Assembly: GCA_030141585.1 (NCBI GenBank)
Contig: JAQIFP010000001.1
Location: forward strand, 186,001 to 250,000
Source: Ophryocystis elektroscirrha
Taxonomy: Eukaryota; Apicomplexa; Conoidasida; Neogregarinorida; Ophryocystidae
Direction: 5' to 3'
Length of the DNA stretch: 64,000 nucleotides
This document shows positions 12,570 through 23,499 of the stretch, piece by piece. The first letter of the stretch is position 1; each line of letters starts with the position of its first letter. A model generated the notes under the pieces. The model worked only from the letters and a program-made list of their open reading frames with translations. It was not told where the DNA came from and did no database searches. The translations under genes and the position numbers were made by a program.

Positions 12570-14072
12570 ATGTCAGTTGTTAAAGAAAAACATGCATTTT
12601 TTTCTGCAGCTCATATAGCGAAATCTTTTGATGCTAAAGATGTTGAAAAAAGAAAAACGAAAATAGTGTGCACTTTAGGGCCAGCATGCTCAACTGTAGA
12701 AAAGCTGACCGAATTAATTAATTCTGGTCTTGACATAGCAAGATTAAATTTTTCTCATGGAGATCATAAAACACATAAAGCAATTTTAGACAACTTAAAC
12801 AAAGCACTAAGTGCATTTCCAAACAAGACTGTAGGCATTATGTTGGATACCAAAGGACCAGAAGTTAGAACTGGATTATTAGCCAATGGTGGCACTGTTC
12901 AGTTAGAAGCCGGACAGATGCTAAAAATAACTACCGACTATGAATTTAAGGGTACTAAAGACATGATATCCTGTAGTTACAAGGATTTGCCAGAATCCGT
13001 GAAAGTTGGAAGCAAAATTTTGGTTGCCGATGGATCTATAACTCTTTCTGTCACGGATATACAAAAAGATCATATAGTTACAAACGTATTAAATAGTGCT
13101 ACTCTTGGTGAGCGGAAAAATATGAACTTACCTGGCATCAAAGTTAATTTACCAGTTTGTGGAGAACGAGAGTTAAGAGATATCATTGATTTTGGTATTC
13201 CTAATCACTGTGTATATATAGCACTGTCATTTACTCAATGTGCTGACGATGTACTGAGCCTCAAAAAAATATTAAAACAGCATAATGCTGAACATATGAA
13301 AATTATACCCAAAATAGAAAATTTAGAAGGAATTTTGAACTTTGATGAAATATTAGACGCTTGTGACGGTATAATGGTGGCACGTGGTGATATGGGCATG
13401 GAAATCCCTGCAGAAAAAGTATTCATAGCACAAAAAATGATGATCCGAAAATGCCGATTAGCCGGAAAACCTGTTATTACCGCAACTCAAATGCTTGAAT
13501 CTATGATAAAGAATCCAAGAGCAACTAGAGCAGAGGTATCCGATGTAGCTAATGCTGTATTAGACGGATCGGATTGTGTAATGCTTAGTGGTGAAAGTGC
13601 CAATGGATTATTTCCGTTTTTAGCTGTACAAACTTTAGCTAAAACCAGTTACGAAGCTGAACAAGTTCAAGATTGGTTAAGCATTCACCAAAAAATGATA
13701 AAACATACCGAAAAACCTATGTCGCTATTGGAATCTTCATGTGCATCTGCAGTTCACACTGCATTAACAACTGAGATTTCCATTATACTGGTTGTATCTG
13801 AAACTGGTGAAGCTGTAAGGTATGTTTCCAAATATAGACCAACGCAAAATATTCTCGGAATGACACCAAATAAATACGTCTTGCAATATCTGAAAAGTTT
13901 CTATGGAGTTGTTCCTATTCATATTCGATCTATTCCTACTGATCCATCCGAATTGATCAATGCCACCCTCCAAGAAGGAAAAAATATGGGTTTCTTAAAA
14001 TCTAATGAACGTGCATTAGTTTTATACGAAACCGAAGGCTCCTGTGCTACTCAAATAGTACACGTTCCGTAA
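12570..14072 (+). CDS. PYK: Pyruvate kinase
   Basis: Single uninterrupted exon of 500 residues, full length for the family. It converts phosphoenolpyruvate and ADP to pyruvate and ATP, the last step of glycolysis, in the cytosol. Visible motifs: KTKIVCTLGPAC, ARLNFSHG, MLDTKGPEVRTG, the B domain, KIIPKIENLEG, VARGDMGMEIPAEKVF (Mg and PEP binding), KPVITATQMLESM with its catalytic Lys/Thr, and VANAVLDGSDCVMLSGES. DYEFKGTKDMISCSYKDLP and GERKNMNLPGIKVNLPV resemble apicomplexan and plant-type cytosolic enzymes more than animal ones, and are my best lineage clue. In an intron-rich neighbourhood the lack of introns stands out. The C-terminal domain lacks the classical fructose-bisphosphate loop as far as I can judge. 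Confidence 0.98.
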   Translation: MSVVKEKHAFFSAAHIAKSFDAKDVEKRKTKIVCTLGPACSTVEKLTELINSGLDIARLNFSHGDHKTHKAILDNLNKALSAFPNKTVGIMLDTKGPEVRTGLLANGGTVQLEAGQMLKITTDYEFKGTKDMISCSYKDLPESVKVGSKILVADGSITLSVTDIQKDHIVTNVLNSATLGERKNMNLPGIKVNLPVCGERELRDIIDFGIPNHCVYIALSFTQCADDVLSLKKILKQHNAEHMKIIPKIENLEGILNFDEILDACDGIMVARGDMGMEIPAEKVFIAQKMMIRKCRLAGKPVITATQMLESMIKNPRATRAEVSDVANAVLDGSDCVMLSGESANGLFPFLAVQTLAKTSYEAEQVQDWLSIHQKMIKHTEKPMSLLESSCASAVHTALTTEISIILVVSETGEAVRYVSKYRPTQNILGMTPNKYVLQYLKSFYGVVPIHIRSIPTDPSELINATLQEGKNMGFLKSNERALVLYETEGSCATQIVHVP

Positions 14073-14634
14073 ATGCATGATAGTCAATGTATATTAGATT
14101 AGATTTTTTTTTATTATTAATCCATTAAAAATTTAAATACTCCATTAAATGTAGCTATAACTGCTAAATGCATGAATTTTATTAATTTATACTTGATAAA
14201 CAACTTCCAATTAAAGACCCCACTGCGAAAGTCTGTTAATTAAGTAATTATGATAGTTTACCGTACCACTAAATAAAACGAATGCTTTTCGTTGAAATGA
14301 TACAAGTTCACGGGAGCCTATAATATATAAAGTTTATAATGCAATCTCCATTTGCATATTATATAACAAATATTTATAATATGCTATAACATACCCAATA
14401 ATTTATCAAATACATATTAACGATACCTCTAGCGATGCAGTCGAACAGATTTTTTTAAATGTTTTGAAATTTTTGAAAAATATATACACTCAAATTAACA
14501 AACAATTTAAGATAAAAAATTGATCAAATAAATTTAGTTTAAGTGATAAGTAAAAAGAGAATAAACATCTAAATTCATAACATATTCCACAAACAAAAAC
14601 ATTTTTGTTAAAACTGAATATAGTGTTGAAAACT
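14073..14634. other. Intergenic spacer
   Basis: About 560 AT-rich bases between pyruvate kinase and the next plus-strand gene. I see no coding exon, RNA gene or strong repeat. Confidence 0.5.
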
Positions 14635-16395
14635 ATGGAATACAGTGATAATATGAATTTACAAATTAATATGGAGTCATTTCTAGTACTTAGTGTTGCA
14701 TTTGTATCGCTATTAAATTTATTTCCAATTAGCAATTCACAATTAAGCTCCAATTATATACTAGGATATATAAAAACAGCATTTAAAGCAATATATTCTG
14801 TGAAAAAATATACGATTACGGGATGTATAATTTCTTCCATAATTATTGGAAACTATATAATTACAGCTTTGTACTTTGCTTTATATGATAAATTAATCAT
14901 GTCACCAATGTTTGGTGTGTATAGTAGCGCTGTCATATACACACTTTCAATAATATACTTTAAACTGAAGAGGCTAATACCTATTGCTGCCGAGAACATT
15001 ATTTCCGGTTTAATTAATAAGTTGAAAATATATAAATTACAGGACAGTATTTCATATAGCCAAATAATCAAGTTTTATTTATTCACAAAACATATTACAT
15101 GGCATCCGTATTCAACTAATTTTATATTTTATTGGTTACTATATTTACCAATTTCTTTTTATGTCATTTTTGCTCTTATTGATTCTACATACACTGGAGC
15201 TCCATCAAATTCGAGTCGTCAAACTAAACAGAATTTGCACTCAAAGTTATATATATTAGAAAACTTATGTTTATTTATATTAACCAGTATTATAACCACT
15301 ATAATTTCATCAATTCTCGCTTTGAAATATTACGTTGATGATATCATTTATGTATTACCATCCACTTTAATTGCTTACTGCTTATACGTATACTATTTAA
15401 ATCCTGTATGTTATATTATAACAAATGATTAAATTATATAAATAAGTTTACTTATAGTCCAATCATGTATTTGGGTTAATTTTAGATATTATACACACAT
15501 GAACACACGAGAGCTTATGTTGTTGAATTAAGATGGATTGTAACAATTATTTTAGCAATAGAACTTAGCGTCACCACAACAAATGGACTAAAAACCACCA
15601 CTATACCTGGATTTATTGGTGGTGTCTTTTTGATTCTGTCTGATGTCATTTGTAATTTTAAATCTCACCGAAATCAATTTGTAAGTAAATTAAACACCTT
15701 TAATTCATTTAATAGAAACATCTGGATCAGTTCACCATTTTTGAATCTAGTTTTTATATATTCAACATATTCTGTTTCCCTTTCACTATACAATCATCTC
15801 AATTTACTCATAGAGCTATGAGATTATGGATTCAAAAATTTGGGTAATATGATGTTGCATCAAAAGTGAGCAATGAAATTACTTGATTAATAAGAACTCA
15901 AGACTATTGTATCACATCATTCTAGATTGTTTGCAGATCTTCAATAAATGCTTAATCTTTCGTGTTAATTATAAGTGTTTGAATCATTTTTTCTTTTAGG
16001 ATTAATCGATGGACTTTTCAAACAAATGTAACTTTATGGAATTTGTTGAACCAGCAAGACATTGTAGCAAGGTGTATCATTAAACTGTACATTCAATACC
16101 TTTTTTTATTACCATGGGCTGGCAAATTTACGTTTAGTACGAATATTTTTGCACCATAATATTTTATCAGGAAGGAATACTCATCTTTTGGCAGGTTTAG
16201 GCTGCTTAATTACAATTTATGCTATGAGTTCTTTGGTAATATTAATATATTCAACATTCACAATGTGGCAAAATTATAATTGATTATTCATTATTAAATA
16301 TACATTAGGAATGGGAGATACCACAATTAGGCTTTATGATTCATATCATATCTATAATTAGATTTATATGGTTGAATAGAGGAATTGCTTCATAA
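14635..16395 (+). CDS. Polytopic membrane protein, possibly NDC1-like
   Basis: The long first exon starts at MEYSDNMNLQINMES and contains several hydrophobic helices (SFLVLSVAFVSLLNLF, ITGCIISSIIIGNYIITAL, FYWLLYLPISFYVIFALI, LCLFILTSIITTIISSIL). A donor at NP|GTATGT joins ILYTHEHTRAYVVELRW with another helix pair. A 35-nt intron then joins NQF to KHLDQFTIFESSF, and later splices give INRWTFQTNVTLWNLLNQQ, then RIFLHHNILSG, then AGLGCLITIYAMSSL|EWEIPQLG, ending NRGIAS with TAA. Layout: about six membrane segments, then a more polar part with LWNLLNQQDIVARL. This loosely recalls the pore-membrane nucleoporin NDC1, but the similarity is too weak to name it. The last six bases overlap the end of the minus-strand gene. 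Confidence 0.6.
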
Positions 16396-16806
16396 ATTAT
16401 TAGTATGGTATTTTTCTGTTCCAATTACTCTTAGAATTTTTTTTTCTGCCTCCTCAATTGTTTCAGAGTTATCGACAGCCTTGGACAATGGTTGGATTTC
16501 ATTAATCCGCTTTTTATTATCAGCTAGACTTTCAATATGTTCCTACGATTAATTATTAAGAGTAGTTTGAATACTTGGTAGCTTGGTATTTTTTTATCTA
16601 ATTCGTCTAGCGCTTTCTCAGTTTCTGGAGCAGACTAAATTCAATTTGGTTTAGACTCAAGTTTACCTGAACCATTGATAACGCTTTAAAATTATTAAGT
16701 TCCGATGAATATCGATTTAATGCCTGCGGAAGTTTATGCCTATTTTATTTATCTTTACATTCAATGTTATCACTTGTGCAAAAATTACTAAACATAAAAT
16801 AATCAT
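16390..16806 (-). CDS. Small predicted secreted helical protein
   Basis: Spliced from short exons. Exon 1 encodes MIILCLVIFAQVITLN, a textbook hydrophobic signal peptide. A ~35-nt intron with a CGCAG acceptor leads to ALNRYSSELNNFKALSMVQ. After the next small intron comes SAPETEKALDELDKKIPSYQ, then EHIESLADNKKRINEIQPL and a charged helical tail ending TEKYHTNNL with TGA. The mature protein would be about 90 residues, charged, mostly helical and without cysteines. It has no recognised domain; in a parasite, such proteins may enter secretory organelles or leave the cell, but this is inference. Three introns with clean frame maintenance, plus the signal peptide, make a real gene likely even though no exon is long. 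Confidence 0.65.
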
Positions 16807-16993
16807 TTTTTTTAATTGCAAAGCGGGTTTCACACATTATTATAATATACAAAAAAAAATTAATCAGAATGCAAACTAATATCAAACAAGCTGAAATTAA
16901 TTATATCTTACAATTTATATACACTAACTGGAACTTAGTCATAAGCTATCAGAAAATTACGTCAGTTTTCAAAAAAGTCAATAATTTGAATTA

Positions 16994-18106
16994 ATGGAAC
17001 TAAGCTATTTATACATAACAAAAAAAGTGTAAAACGTTTGATAATGTATAGGTGATTTGACAAAATATTTATAAATGTATTTTTAAGTCATCCTTTTGAT
17101 CAACCCAACGAACTTCCCAGTAAAATTATACGCTATATTATCTATGGTATCGTGGGGTCTTTTCTTGGTGCCTTCGTAAGTGTTACAACAAATTATTCCT
17201 TGTTGGAGCTGTCGCAAGATTTTTATTTTGGAATAGTAATTAAATTAATGATAATTGATTAACATAGTATTTCGCTGTTATTTTTGGTGTATCTGGCCTT
17301 ATTGTAAGGACACGGTTACAAATGATTAAGGAAGGAGAGCCTCAAGAAAACACATATAACTTATTGTATGCAACATGTATTTTTGTAAGCAAATATACAC
17401 TATATTAAAATTTAGTTTCAAGTCAGTGGGATTTGCTGCATCTTATTAGCAATAACACCTTTAATGAATTCTCCTGTTTTAATAAAAATGCCAATTTACG
17501 CTTTCATTGGAGCAGGATTTGCTTTTTTTGTCATATACACAATTATTGATGGATTGAATTTATTCTGTGGATTTCTTCGAAGTAGAGAAGCAAAGGCCAT
17601 CATAAATTCACCAAAGCAAATAAAAACTGTTATGCTATGTGCTATGATTCTAGGTCTACAGAGTAGTGTTGTATTTTCATTTGCTGCCATTGAGACTTAT
17701 GATGCTTCAATTTTTGAAAGTATTGCATATTATCAAAATCTGTATACTTGCCCTTTCAGTTTTTTTTTAGGAGCTTTGGTAAGTTTATTATAACTTTCCA
17801 TAAATCATAGTTTCTATAAATAACTATTTATATTTTAAAATAAAACATAAAATTAAATAGCGAATGTGCTAATATCATGTGATTGTTACTGTGAACGCAT
17901 ATGACTTTAAAAAATATTAGTTATCCAATTATATTTAATAAGATTTATATATAGTAAATATAAGCAGGTCTTTATAGCTAGTCAATAAACATTAATAGTG
18001 ATAGCTCCCTACAAAACATTTTTTTTAGGCAGGTGTTGTTGTGAAGTATCTTCGTTTTAAAGAAAAAGAAGAATGGCTTGCAATCGTCGATGATGTGGAA
18101 ATATAA
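16994..18106 (+). CDS. Polytopic membrane protein, unknown function
   Basis: Exon 1 encodes MELSYLYITKK and splices in phase 2 to HPFDQPNELPSKIIRYIIYG. Following exons: IVGSFLGAFVSVTTNYSLLE, then YFAVIFGVSGLIVRTRLQ, then FQVSGICCILLAITPLM, IYAFIGAGFAFFVIYTIIDG, KTVMLCAMILGLQSSVVFSF and PFSFFLGAL. The last exon reads AGVVVKYLRFKEKEEWLAIV and ends DDVEI, TAA at 18104-18106. That gives about six membrane helices with short loops and an acidic tail in roughly 275 residues. Introns are mostly about 30 nt. No transporter signature was recognised. It could be an ER, Golgi or inner-membrane protein. Confidence 0.68.
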
Positions 18107-18213
18107 GTTTGATTATCAAAATGACTTTTATAAAAATTGATATCCGTTTTCTCTTAAAGAAGTTATATTAGTTTTACTAGAATATAATTTACTTTAAATG
18201 TATACTTGAGTGT

Positions 18214-19233
18214 TCATAAAAATGCCGATTGAGTCATTAATGTGATAAATTCATTTTCATTAACTATAAGCGTTTTATATGTGAGAATAAACTTTACTTT
18301 TGCCATCACCATCTAAATCGAATTCGTCAATCATAGCTTGAAGTTCATCATCGGTTAAATTTTCACCCTGTAAATCAATTTAATGAAACAAAAAGGCTAT
18401 ACCAATTCTCTTGCTACCCTTTTGAGGTTTTTTAAAGTTATATACCCTAAGAAAAATCAAATATATTTTTTGCATAAAATGTAAACGTAATATGAAGAGA
18501 ATTTCTATTCGATATATATATACACTTTTAAATAAAAAAACACATGAAATAACTATAATATTTATAACTAATTATAATTATGTTCATCATAAATATTCGT
18601 TATAAAATATAATAGAAACAATCATGTAAGCATATTTGGGTGATATTGAGACAATGAAACGTATTTTGAGACAGAAAATAAACCATAAACATGCAACAAA
18701 ATGCAGTTATATAATAATAATGGCAATCATTATTATTATTATTTTAAAATAGTTTACCAGTACTATCATCATCAAATAATTGGAAAGCTTTGCGAATTTC
18801 GACAATGGGGTCTCGCTCACATATATAGTTAGCAACTAATTTTAAGCCTTAAAAGTGCTTTCTTACGAATTTCAGAGAAGTCAGTAAAGTTAATTCTTCC
18901 TGATAATTTGGGGTCATACTGTTTTTTTAACTCCAAAATGTCATTTTTTGAGACATCAAATCCAAAAGCTTTTAAACATACCTTTATATAAGACATTTTA
19001 CAGGTTAATAATTACTTTTAACTCGTAGAATCCAATGTACCCTGTTTTTTCTGTGTCAAAAAGTTCAAAAGCCTCTTTAATTTCTAATTTTTGATCCTCC
19101 CCAAGCTCTAATAATTTTAGTTTTTTAAAATTGATCGGTAACCTGTGCGTTTTATGCGTCTTCTTGAGGCGGTTAAAATTTGATTACTATTAATTGGTGT
19201 CTGGAGGCCGCTTTGATGCGGCAAAACTGACAT
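18214..19233 (-). CDS. CEN: Centrin
   Basis: Spliced from several short exons. The N-terminus [18 protein letters not shown] and basic stretch ASRRRIKRT lead through a ~35-nt intron into [17 protein letters not shown] and DTEKTGYI (EF-hand 1). Then come [19 protein letters not shown] with [14 protein letters not shown] (EF-hand 2), [20 protein letters not shown] (EF-hand 3 region) and [20 protein letters not shown] (EF-hand 4). A 34-nt intron joins DGDGK to [10 protein letters not shown], and the protein stops at TGA. Centrins are calcium-binding proteins of centrioles, basal bodies and spindle-pole plaques, and in apicomplexans of the budding apparatus. EF-hands 1 and 2 carry substitutions (EK, KL) that may weaken calcium binding; hand 4 (DLDGDG) looks functional. 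The ERDPxxEIxKAF motif separates centrin from calmodulin. Confidence 0.92.
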
Positions 19234-19461
19234 AGTTTATCTTTTAGAATCACCAAAATATTTATTAGAAAAAAAATAAACACTTAAATTTAAAGATAAC
19301 CAAAAAATAAACTTAAGCTTAGTAGAACAGCTTATAGGTCCTGTTTGTGCTAAATCAACACCTTAATTATCGTTCATATTCATTAAAGACTGATAGAGAA
19401 AATAATTCAGCAATCGTGAACTAATTGTGAAAAATATTTTAGCGTACGAAGGGTTTTAAAA

Positions 19462-19904
19462 TTACGCTGCACAAATTAAAGTAATATTGTCCCCTTTCAA
19501 CAATATGCGTCCCACAGAAGTATGCTTTTTAGATTTTACGCTTATTTCTTCTGCATCGTCTAAGACAATATTCATATATTCATCAAAACCCTAAAATCAA
19601 CAATATACATATAATTATATTATACTTCTAATGATAAAAGCAACTAAATATTTACACTACATTTACGTAGCAGATTAATATTATATAAAATAAATTATTT
19701 TTGAATTCATAGAATTACCGTAATACGCCCTTCTAATCTCAAATCTGTTTGCTCAAATAACCATATTTGTACTCTAGTTTTCATAGTAAAAAACCGAAAC
19801 ACTTGGTTCTATTAAAAAGCAATAAATATATAAATATCATAAATTATATAACTTACGATCGGCTGTGTCATAATTTTCTGTAACTTTTTCCCTGTAGTAG
19901 CCAT
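19462..19904 (-). CDS. SNRPE: Small nuclear ribonucleoprotein E (SmE)
   Basis: Three exons. [16 protein letters not shown], then [20 protein letters not shown] continuing [10 protein letters not shown], then [20 protein letters not shown] with [15 protein letters not shown] and TAA. The Sm1 motif ([10 protein letters not shown]) and Sm2 motif ([10 protein letters not shown]) are nearly identical to SmE of other eukaryotes, and the length of about 90 residues is normal. SmE is one of seven Sm proteins that ring the U-rich Sm site of the spliceosomal snRNAs in the nucleus. A working major spliceosome is consistent with the many introns in the window. It is followed closely on the same strand by centrin, but the two are independent genes. 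Confidence 0.97.
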
Positions 19905-20038
19905 TTTCTATTATTTAATAACGGCTATAATAAGCTGAAAACCAAGTAGGATATTTATTCTGATTGTACAGAAAAAAAAAAATATGTAAAAAAGTTTTCT
20001 GATGCATAGATAACAAAAGGTAAAACTCAGTAGCGATT

Positions 20039-21099
20039 TTATTGAATATTTAAAATATCCTCGAATTCAGAACAAATTTTTCCACAGCATATCTACGAAA
20101 ATTATAAAATGTATATCTTACAGCAGCAGTAAGCGATAAGGAACTTATACAGATAGACTTTTCGATAAATGGATCAATATTACTGTTAGCTAATAAACAT
20201 AGTAATTCATTAGTGAGATTTACCAGGATCAGATTTGGCAACAGCACCAATAAAAAAGGCAACGGGGTTGTTGGCATTAGAGTAATTATTCTTACAAAAA
20301 TCACTCAAATTAACTTTGTTTCCTCGCACAGACAAACCTATGCGGTGACAATCAACAGGTAAAATCTTTTCCAGATCGTTTTTTATGAGCTTTATGTCTA
20401 CGTTTATTGAATGATTAATCACTTACACGTAATAATGTAACATTAGCTTCTTCCGCTTTTATTGATCGTCGTTTCAAAAAAGTTACTAAAAAATAATTAT
20501 TATATATATTATACATATATATATACATATATATATATTTTTACAAATTAACATAATAATAAGTCTATTTTTATTAAAGGTATTTCAATTAATTTGTGCA
20601 TTGATTTATTTACAGTTTAGTCCAATAGTATGTATAATTATTTTTGTCAAACAATACCCATTAAAGCTTCGAATTGAGCATATGTTTTTGGAATAGTTAA
20701 ATGAGGTGAAACTTCTATTAATTGGTTATCTTCAGTATGTATAAGTACAGCAAGTTTTCCACTTAAATTTATTGGGCTATCTTGTAGCATTAATAAACAT
20801 CTGAAAGTATAATTATTTAGGTCAAGTGCAATGTACTGAAATATAAAATATAGCTTATTAACTGATGAAGAATATCTGGTCTTGCGTCATTAGAATTTAT
20901 ATTGTTTTTTCGAAAATAATCTTTATTGTTAGAAGAACTTAATAATGCAGAAGAATTTTTTTTATCGATAACCCTTAAAAACCTGTATTTTCACTTTTTT
21001 TTTCATTATATGTTTTTACGCATTTTTTAGTATTATTATAAGCTTTGATTTTTTTAAGCGTTCCTCTAGCAACTTAGGAACATATGGTCGTGATTCCAT
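20039..21099 (-). CDS. EMG1: Ribosomal RNA small subunit methyltransferase EMG1/Nep1
   Basis: Exons in order: MESRPYVPKLLEERLKKSKL; then DARPDILHQ joined to CLLMLQDSPINLSGKLAVLI and EVSPHLTIPKTYAQFEALM; then VTFLKRRSIKAEEANVTLLR; then LIKNDLEKILPVDCHRIGLS with PVAFFIGAVAKSD and ICISSLSLTAA; and after a 29-nt intron ICCGKICSEFEDILNIQ, TAA. Each block lines up with yeast and human Nep1 (RPDIxHQxLLxLLDSPLN, TRIPRTF, LLKVIKNP, GAMAHG, LSAAYCLSRICEA). Nep1 is a SPOUT-fold enzyme that N1-methylates a pseudouridine in 18S rRNA and is needed for 40S assembly in the nucleolus. In the usual GAxxHG motif this protein reads GAVAKSD, losing His and one Gly. The N-terminal part is longer than in yeast. Start at 21099 fits, though an upstream exon is possible. 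Confidence 0.93.
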
Positions 21100-21278
21100 G
21101 ATACTGTACAGGTTTATATAAAATTACAGAAAATTTATAGACAAAAGTTTTTATCTTAGTAACTTATTACCGATTACTGTCGGAATAGGACTTAGTACAA
21201 GTTTTTTCATCTGCTCAACTCCGTTTAAGGTTTTTTTTAGAATTAGTAAGAAGGAAAAATTTACGTAATTTTAATGAA

Positions 21279-21957
21279 TTAATTATCTAAGAAAAACTGT
21301 AATTTTTTTTCAAATAAACTGGTGGATAGTGGAGGAAAAGAAGCTAATTCATAATTTAAATTTTGAAGCTAAGAGATTAAAGTTAAATTATGTATGTATA
21401 CCGTTTGGAGTAAATTTGAAGTCTTTGAACATGTTAAGTAACCTATAGATTCCAATTTATTTGCCAGCTCTTCTTGATGATTGGACATCAATAAATTATT
21501 AATAACAGCAATTACTTTTTTCTAGCACAATATTATATGAAATCAAAATAATACTCCCGCTGTTAAAGCTTCAATCAAAGTCCCAGCACCAGCATGACAA
21601 ATGATAATGTCAGCATTGGATATTTCTTTGTCGAAATGATTTTTGTAATCAAATACAGATGCTCCAATTTTATAAGAAGAACAGGAGCTTAAGAATTCAT
21701 CAAAATTGGTCTGGCTTCTAAAATGACTTAATTCTTCAAATAATTTTTATATGTTATATTAAACATTATTATGTCATTAAATATTGATTATATATATGCA
21801 GCACATTAATAATGAAACATTACTTTCCATATTGTATATTTATTTCATTTATATTAATTTTTCTACAGATATCTAGAAATTCTGTGGTATTTATAACATC
21901 CATTAACTCTTCAAATTTTGTTGAGCCCACTGTAACCAAAAGTTTTTTTGGTGACAT
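21279..21957 (-). CDS. ALG13: ALG13, catalytic subunit of UDP-GlcNAc transferase
   Basis: The first exon starts MSPKKLLVTVGSTKFEELM with the G(S/T)T nucleotide-loop motif. A later exon holds ADIIICHAGAGTLIEAL, the UDP-sugar-binding region of GT28-type ALG13 (HAGAGxxxEAL). After a ~34-nt intron comes KKVIAVINNLLMSNHQEELA, then TCSKTSNLLQT, and finally LQNLNYELASFPPLS ending DN and TAA. ALG13 pairs with membrane protein ALG14 on the cytosolic face of the ER to add the second GlcNAc of the N-glycan lipid precursor. ALG14 is not in this window. The presence of ALG13 implies at least a chitobiose-type N-glycan core, as in many apicomplexans with trimmed pathways. Confidence 0.92.
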
Positions 21958-22563
21958 GTTATGAAGTAAATTTAATTGACTAATTATATATTTTCACAGG
22001 TTCAACATTATTAGCAAAAAAATAAGTACCATATTTATAATTGTAATATACGCATTATATAAATACACAGTTTATTTTTATTATCTTTATTTTATACTAC
22101 TAGTTATGCATTCTATCTTGAACATTAACCGTAAGCTTATTGATAATAATAAGCCAGATATTTTCGTGAATTATCGAAACGCAATATGTTATCATTTATG
22201 AAGATTAAACTGTGCTATGAGTTATTTTAATCAAAAATCTTTGCTACTCTGTAAAAAAAAAAAAATAAGTTCTTTCCATATAAAAATTAAGTATAATTAA
22301 TTATAATTATACTAAATTAATTGGACACATAAAATATATTCAATCGATTAATTTTAATAGTATAAGTATTGCATTGTTATACTTGAAGCATGAAGTTACA
22401 ATTATAATTATTTGATTCGTGTATAATATATATAACAGCTTTTTTTAGCTTATAAAAAAAGAATTATTTTATAAATATAATATGTTAGTAATACAATAAG
22501 AGAATATGCTGACTTTTTCTTTTTTTTATAAATTACAGTAAAGAAGATTAGGTATACGCATAA
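21958..22563. other. Intergenic spacer between divergent genes
   Basis: About 600 bases between the starts of ALG13 (minus) and the CS-domain gene (plus), so both promoters should lie here. Very AT-rich with long A and T runs; no gene or clear motif seen. Confidence 0.5.
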
Positions 22564-23352
22564 ATGGTAGATTATTCTAAATGGGATAAATTAGAGGTCT
22601 CTTCAGACGAAGAAAACTCGGAACCTAGAGTAACAGTGTTTGAAAAGCCACAAACTGTTACGATAAAAAGCAACGAAATACATGTTAAGGATTCTGAAAT
22701 AGTAGTACCAGAAAAGAAACAAGATCAATCAAAAAAACCAATATCTGATAAAGCTTCAGATTTAGAAGAATCAAGTATACCTTCATCTTACTATGATAAT
22801 TTTGATGTCATCAAATTGAAACGAAACGGCGGTTTTGGGAATAACTATATATGGAGTCAAACGCGAGATAGTGTTGTTTTGTATTTGCCCATATCTGAGA
22901 TACATAAAGGACCCGATTTGGCTTTTTCTCTGCCTAATGCCACAAAACCCGATGCTAACTTTAAAGATACAGCCACATGCATAACAATTCGAAATACAAA
23001 GACGAACGACATAATATTGGACAGAACATTTTTTTATTCTGTATTACTTGAGGAGGATTCATGGTTCTGGGAGATTCGAACATATAATAAAATAATCAAC
23101 GCTAATGAAATGACTCCTTCTGAGTTTATGAACAAAGAGAAACTCAGAATCTTATTTGCATCTTTTACCAAAAGCACTTTAATGAGAGAGTGCACTTTGT
23201 GGTGGAAATCACTTTTCACCAATGACATTGAAATTGATGTATTAAATATTGAGGATCGTCACGATGAAAAAAATAGATCTTCCTTTATGAGTGCTTGGGA
23301 AAAAGCTCAAAAATCCTTTGTCGATTCTAATAGTCAGCCTCCAGAACCCTAA
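22564..23352 (+). CDS. CS-domain (NudC/p23-like) protein
   Basis: Single exon, 262 residues. The N-terminal third is acidic and charged (MVDYSKWDKLEVSSDEEN). The middle (about residues 85-175) is a CS fold: NNYIWSQTRDSVVLYLPI is the typical WxQT-xxxVxLxxPI strand pair, and DRTFFYSVLLEEDSWFWEI with its conserved Trp pair is the later strand pair. A helical segment follows (KLRILFASFTKSTLMREC, LWWKSLFTND) and the tail ends MSAWEKAQKSFVDSN. CS proteins act as HSP90 or dynein-pathway co-chaperones in the cytosol. The MVDYSKWDKLEVS start resembles the N-terminus of a conserved CS-protein group in protists. Assignment between NudC and p23-like groups is uncertain. Confidence 0.85.
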   Translation: MVDYSKWDKLEVSSDEENSEPRVTVFEKPQTVTIKSNEIHVKDSEIVVPEKKQDQSKKPISDKASDLEESSIPSSYYDNFDVIKLKRNGGFGNNYIWSQTRDSVVLYLPISEIHKGPDLAFSLPNATKPDANFKDTATCITIRNTKTNDIILDRTFFYSVLLEEDSWFWEIRTYNKIINANEMTPSEFMNKEKLRILFASFTKSTLMRECTLWWKSLFTNDIEIDVLNIEDRHDEKNRSSFMSAWEKAQKSFVDSNSQPPEP

Positions 23353-23499
23353 AAAAAAAACGCTATTTTTCATATTAAATTTTATGGAAAAATTGTAGAT
23401 TTTTGGGATGTATTGTTATACAAGTTCGATATCTTTCCTATAAATCCATTTTTCAATATATCTTTCTATATATAATTTTTAGCTGTTTACAGGTGAGCA

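Noticed and set aside
16080..16180. Apparent frameshift or pseudogene in the polytopic gene
   Set aside because: A donor at AGG T|GTATCA and acceptor at GTTTAG restore the frame and give membrane-like sequence, so no frameshift is needed.
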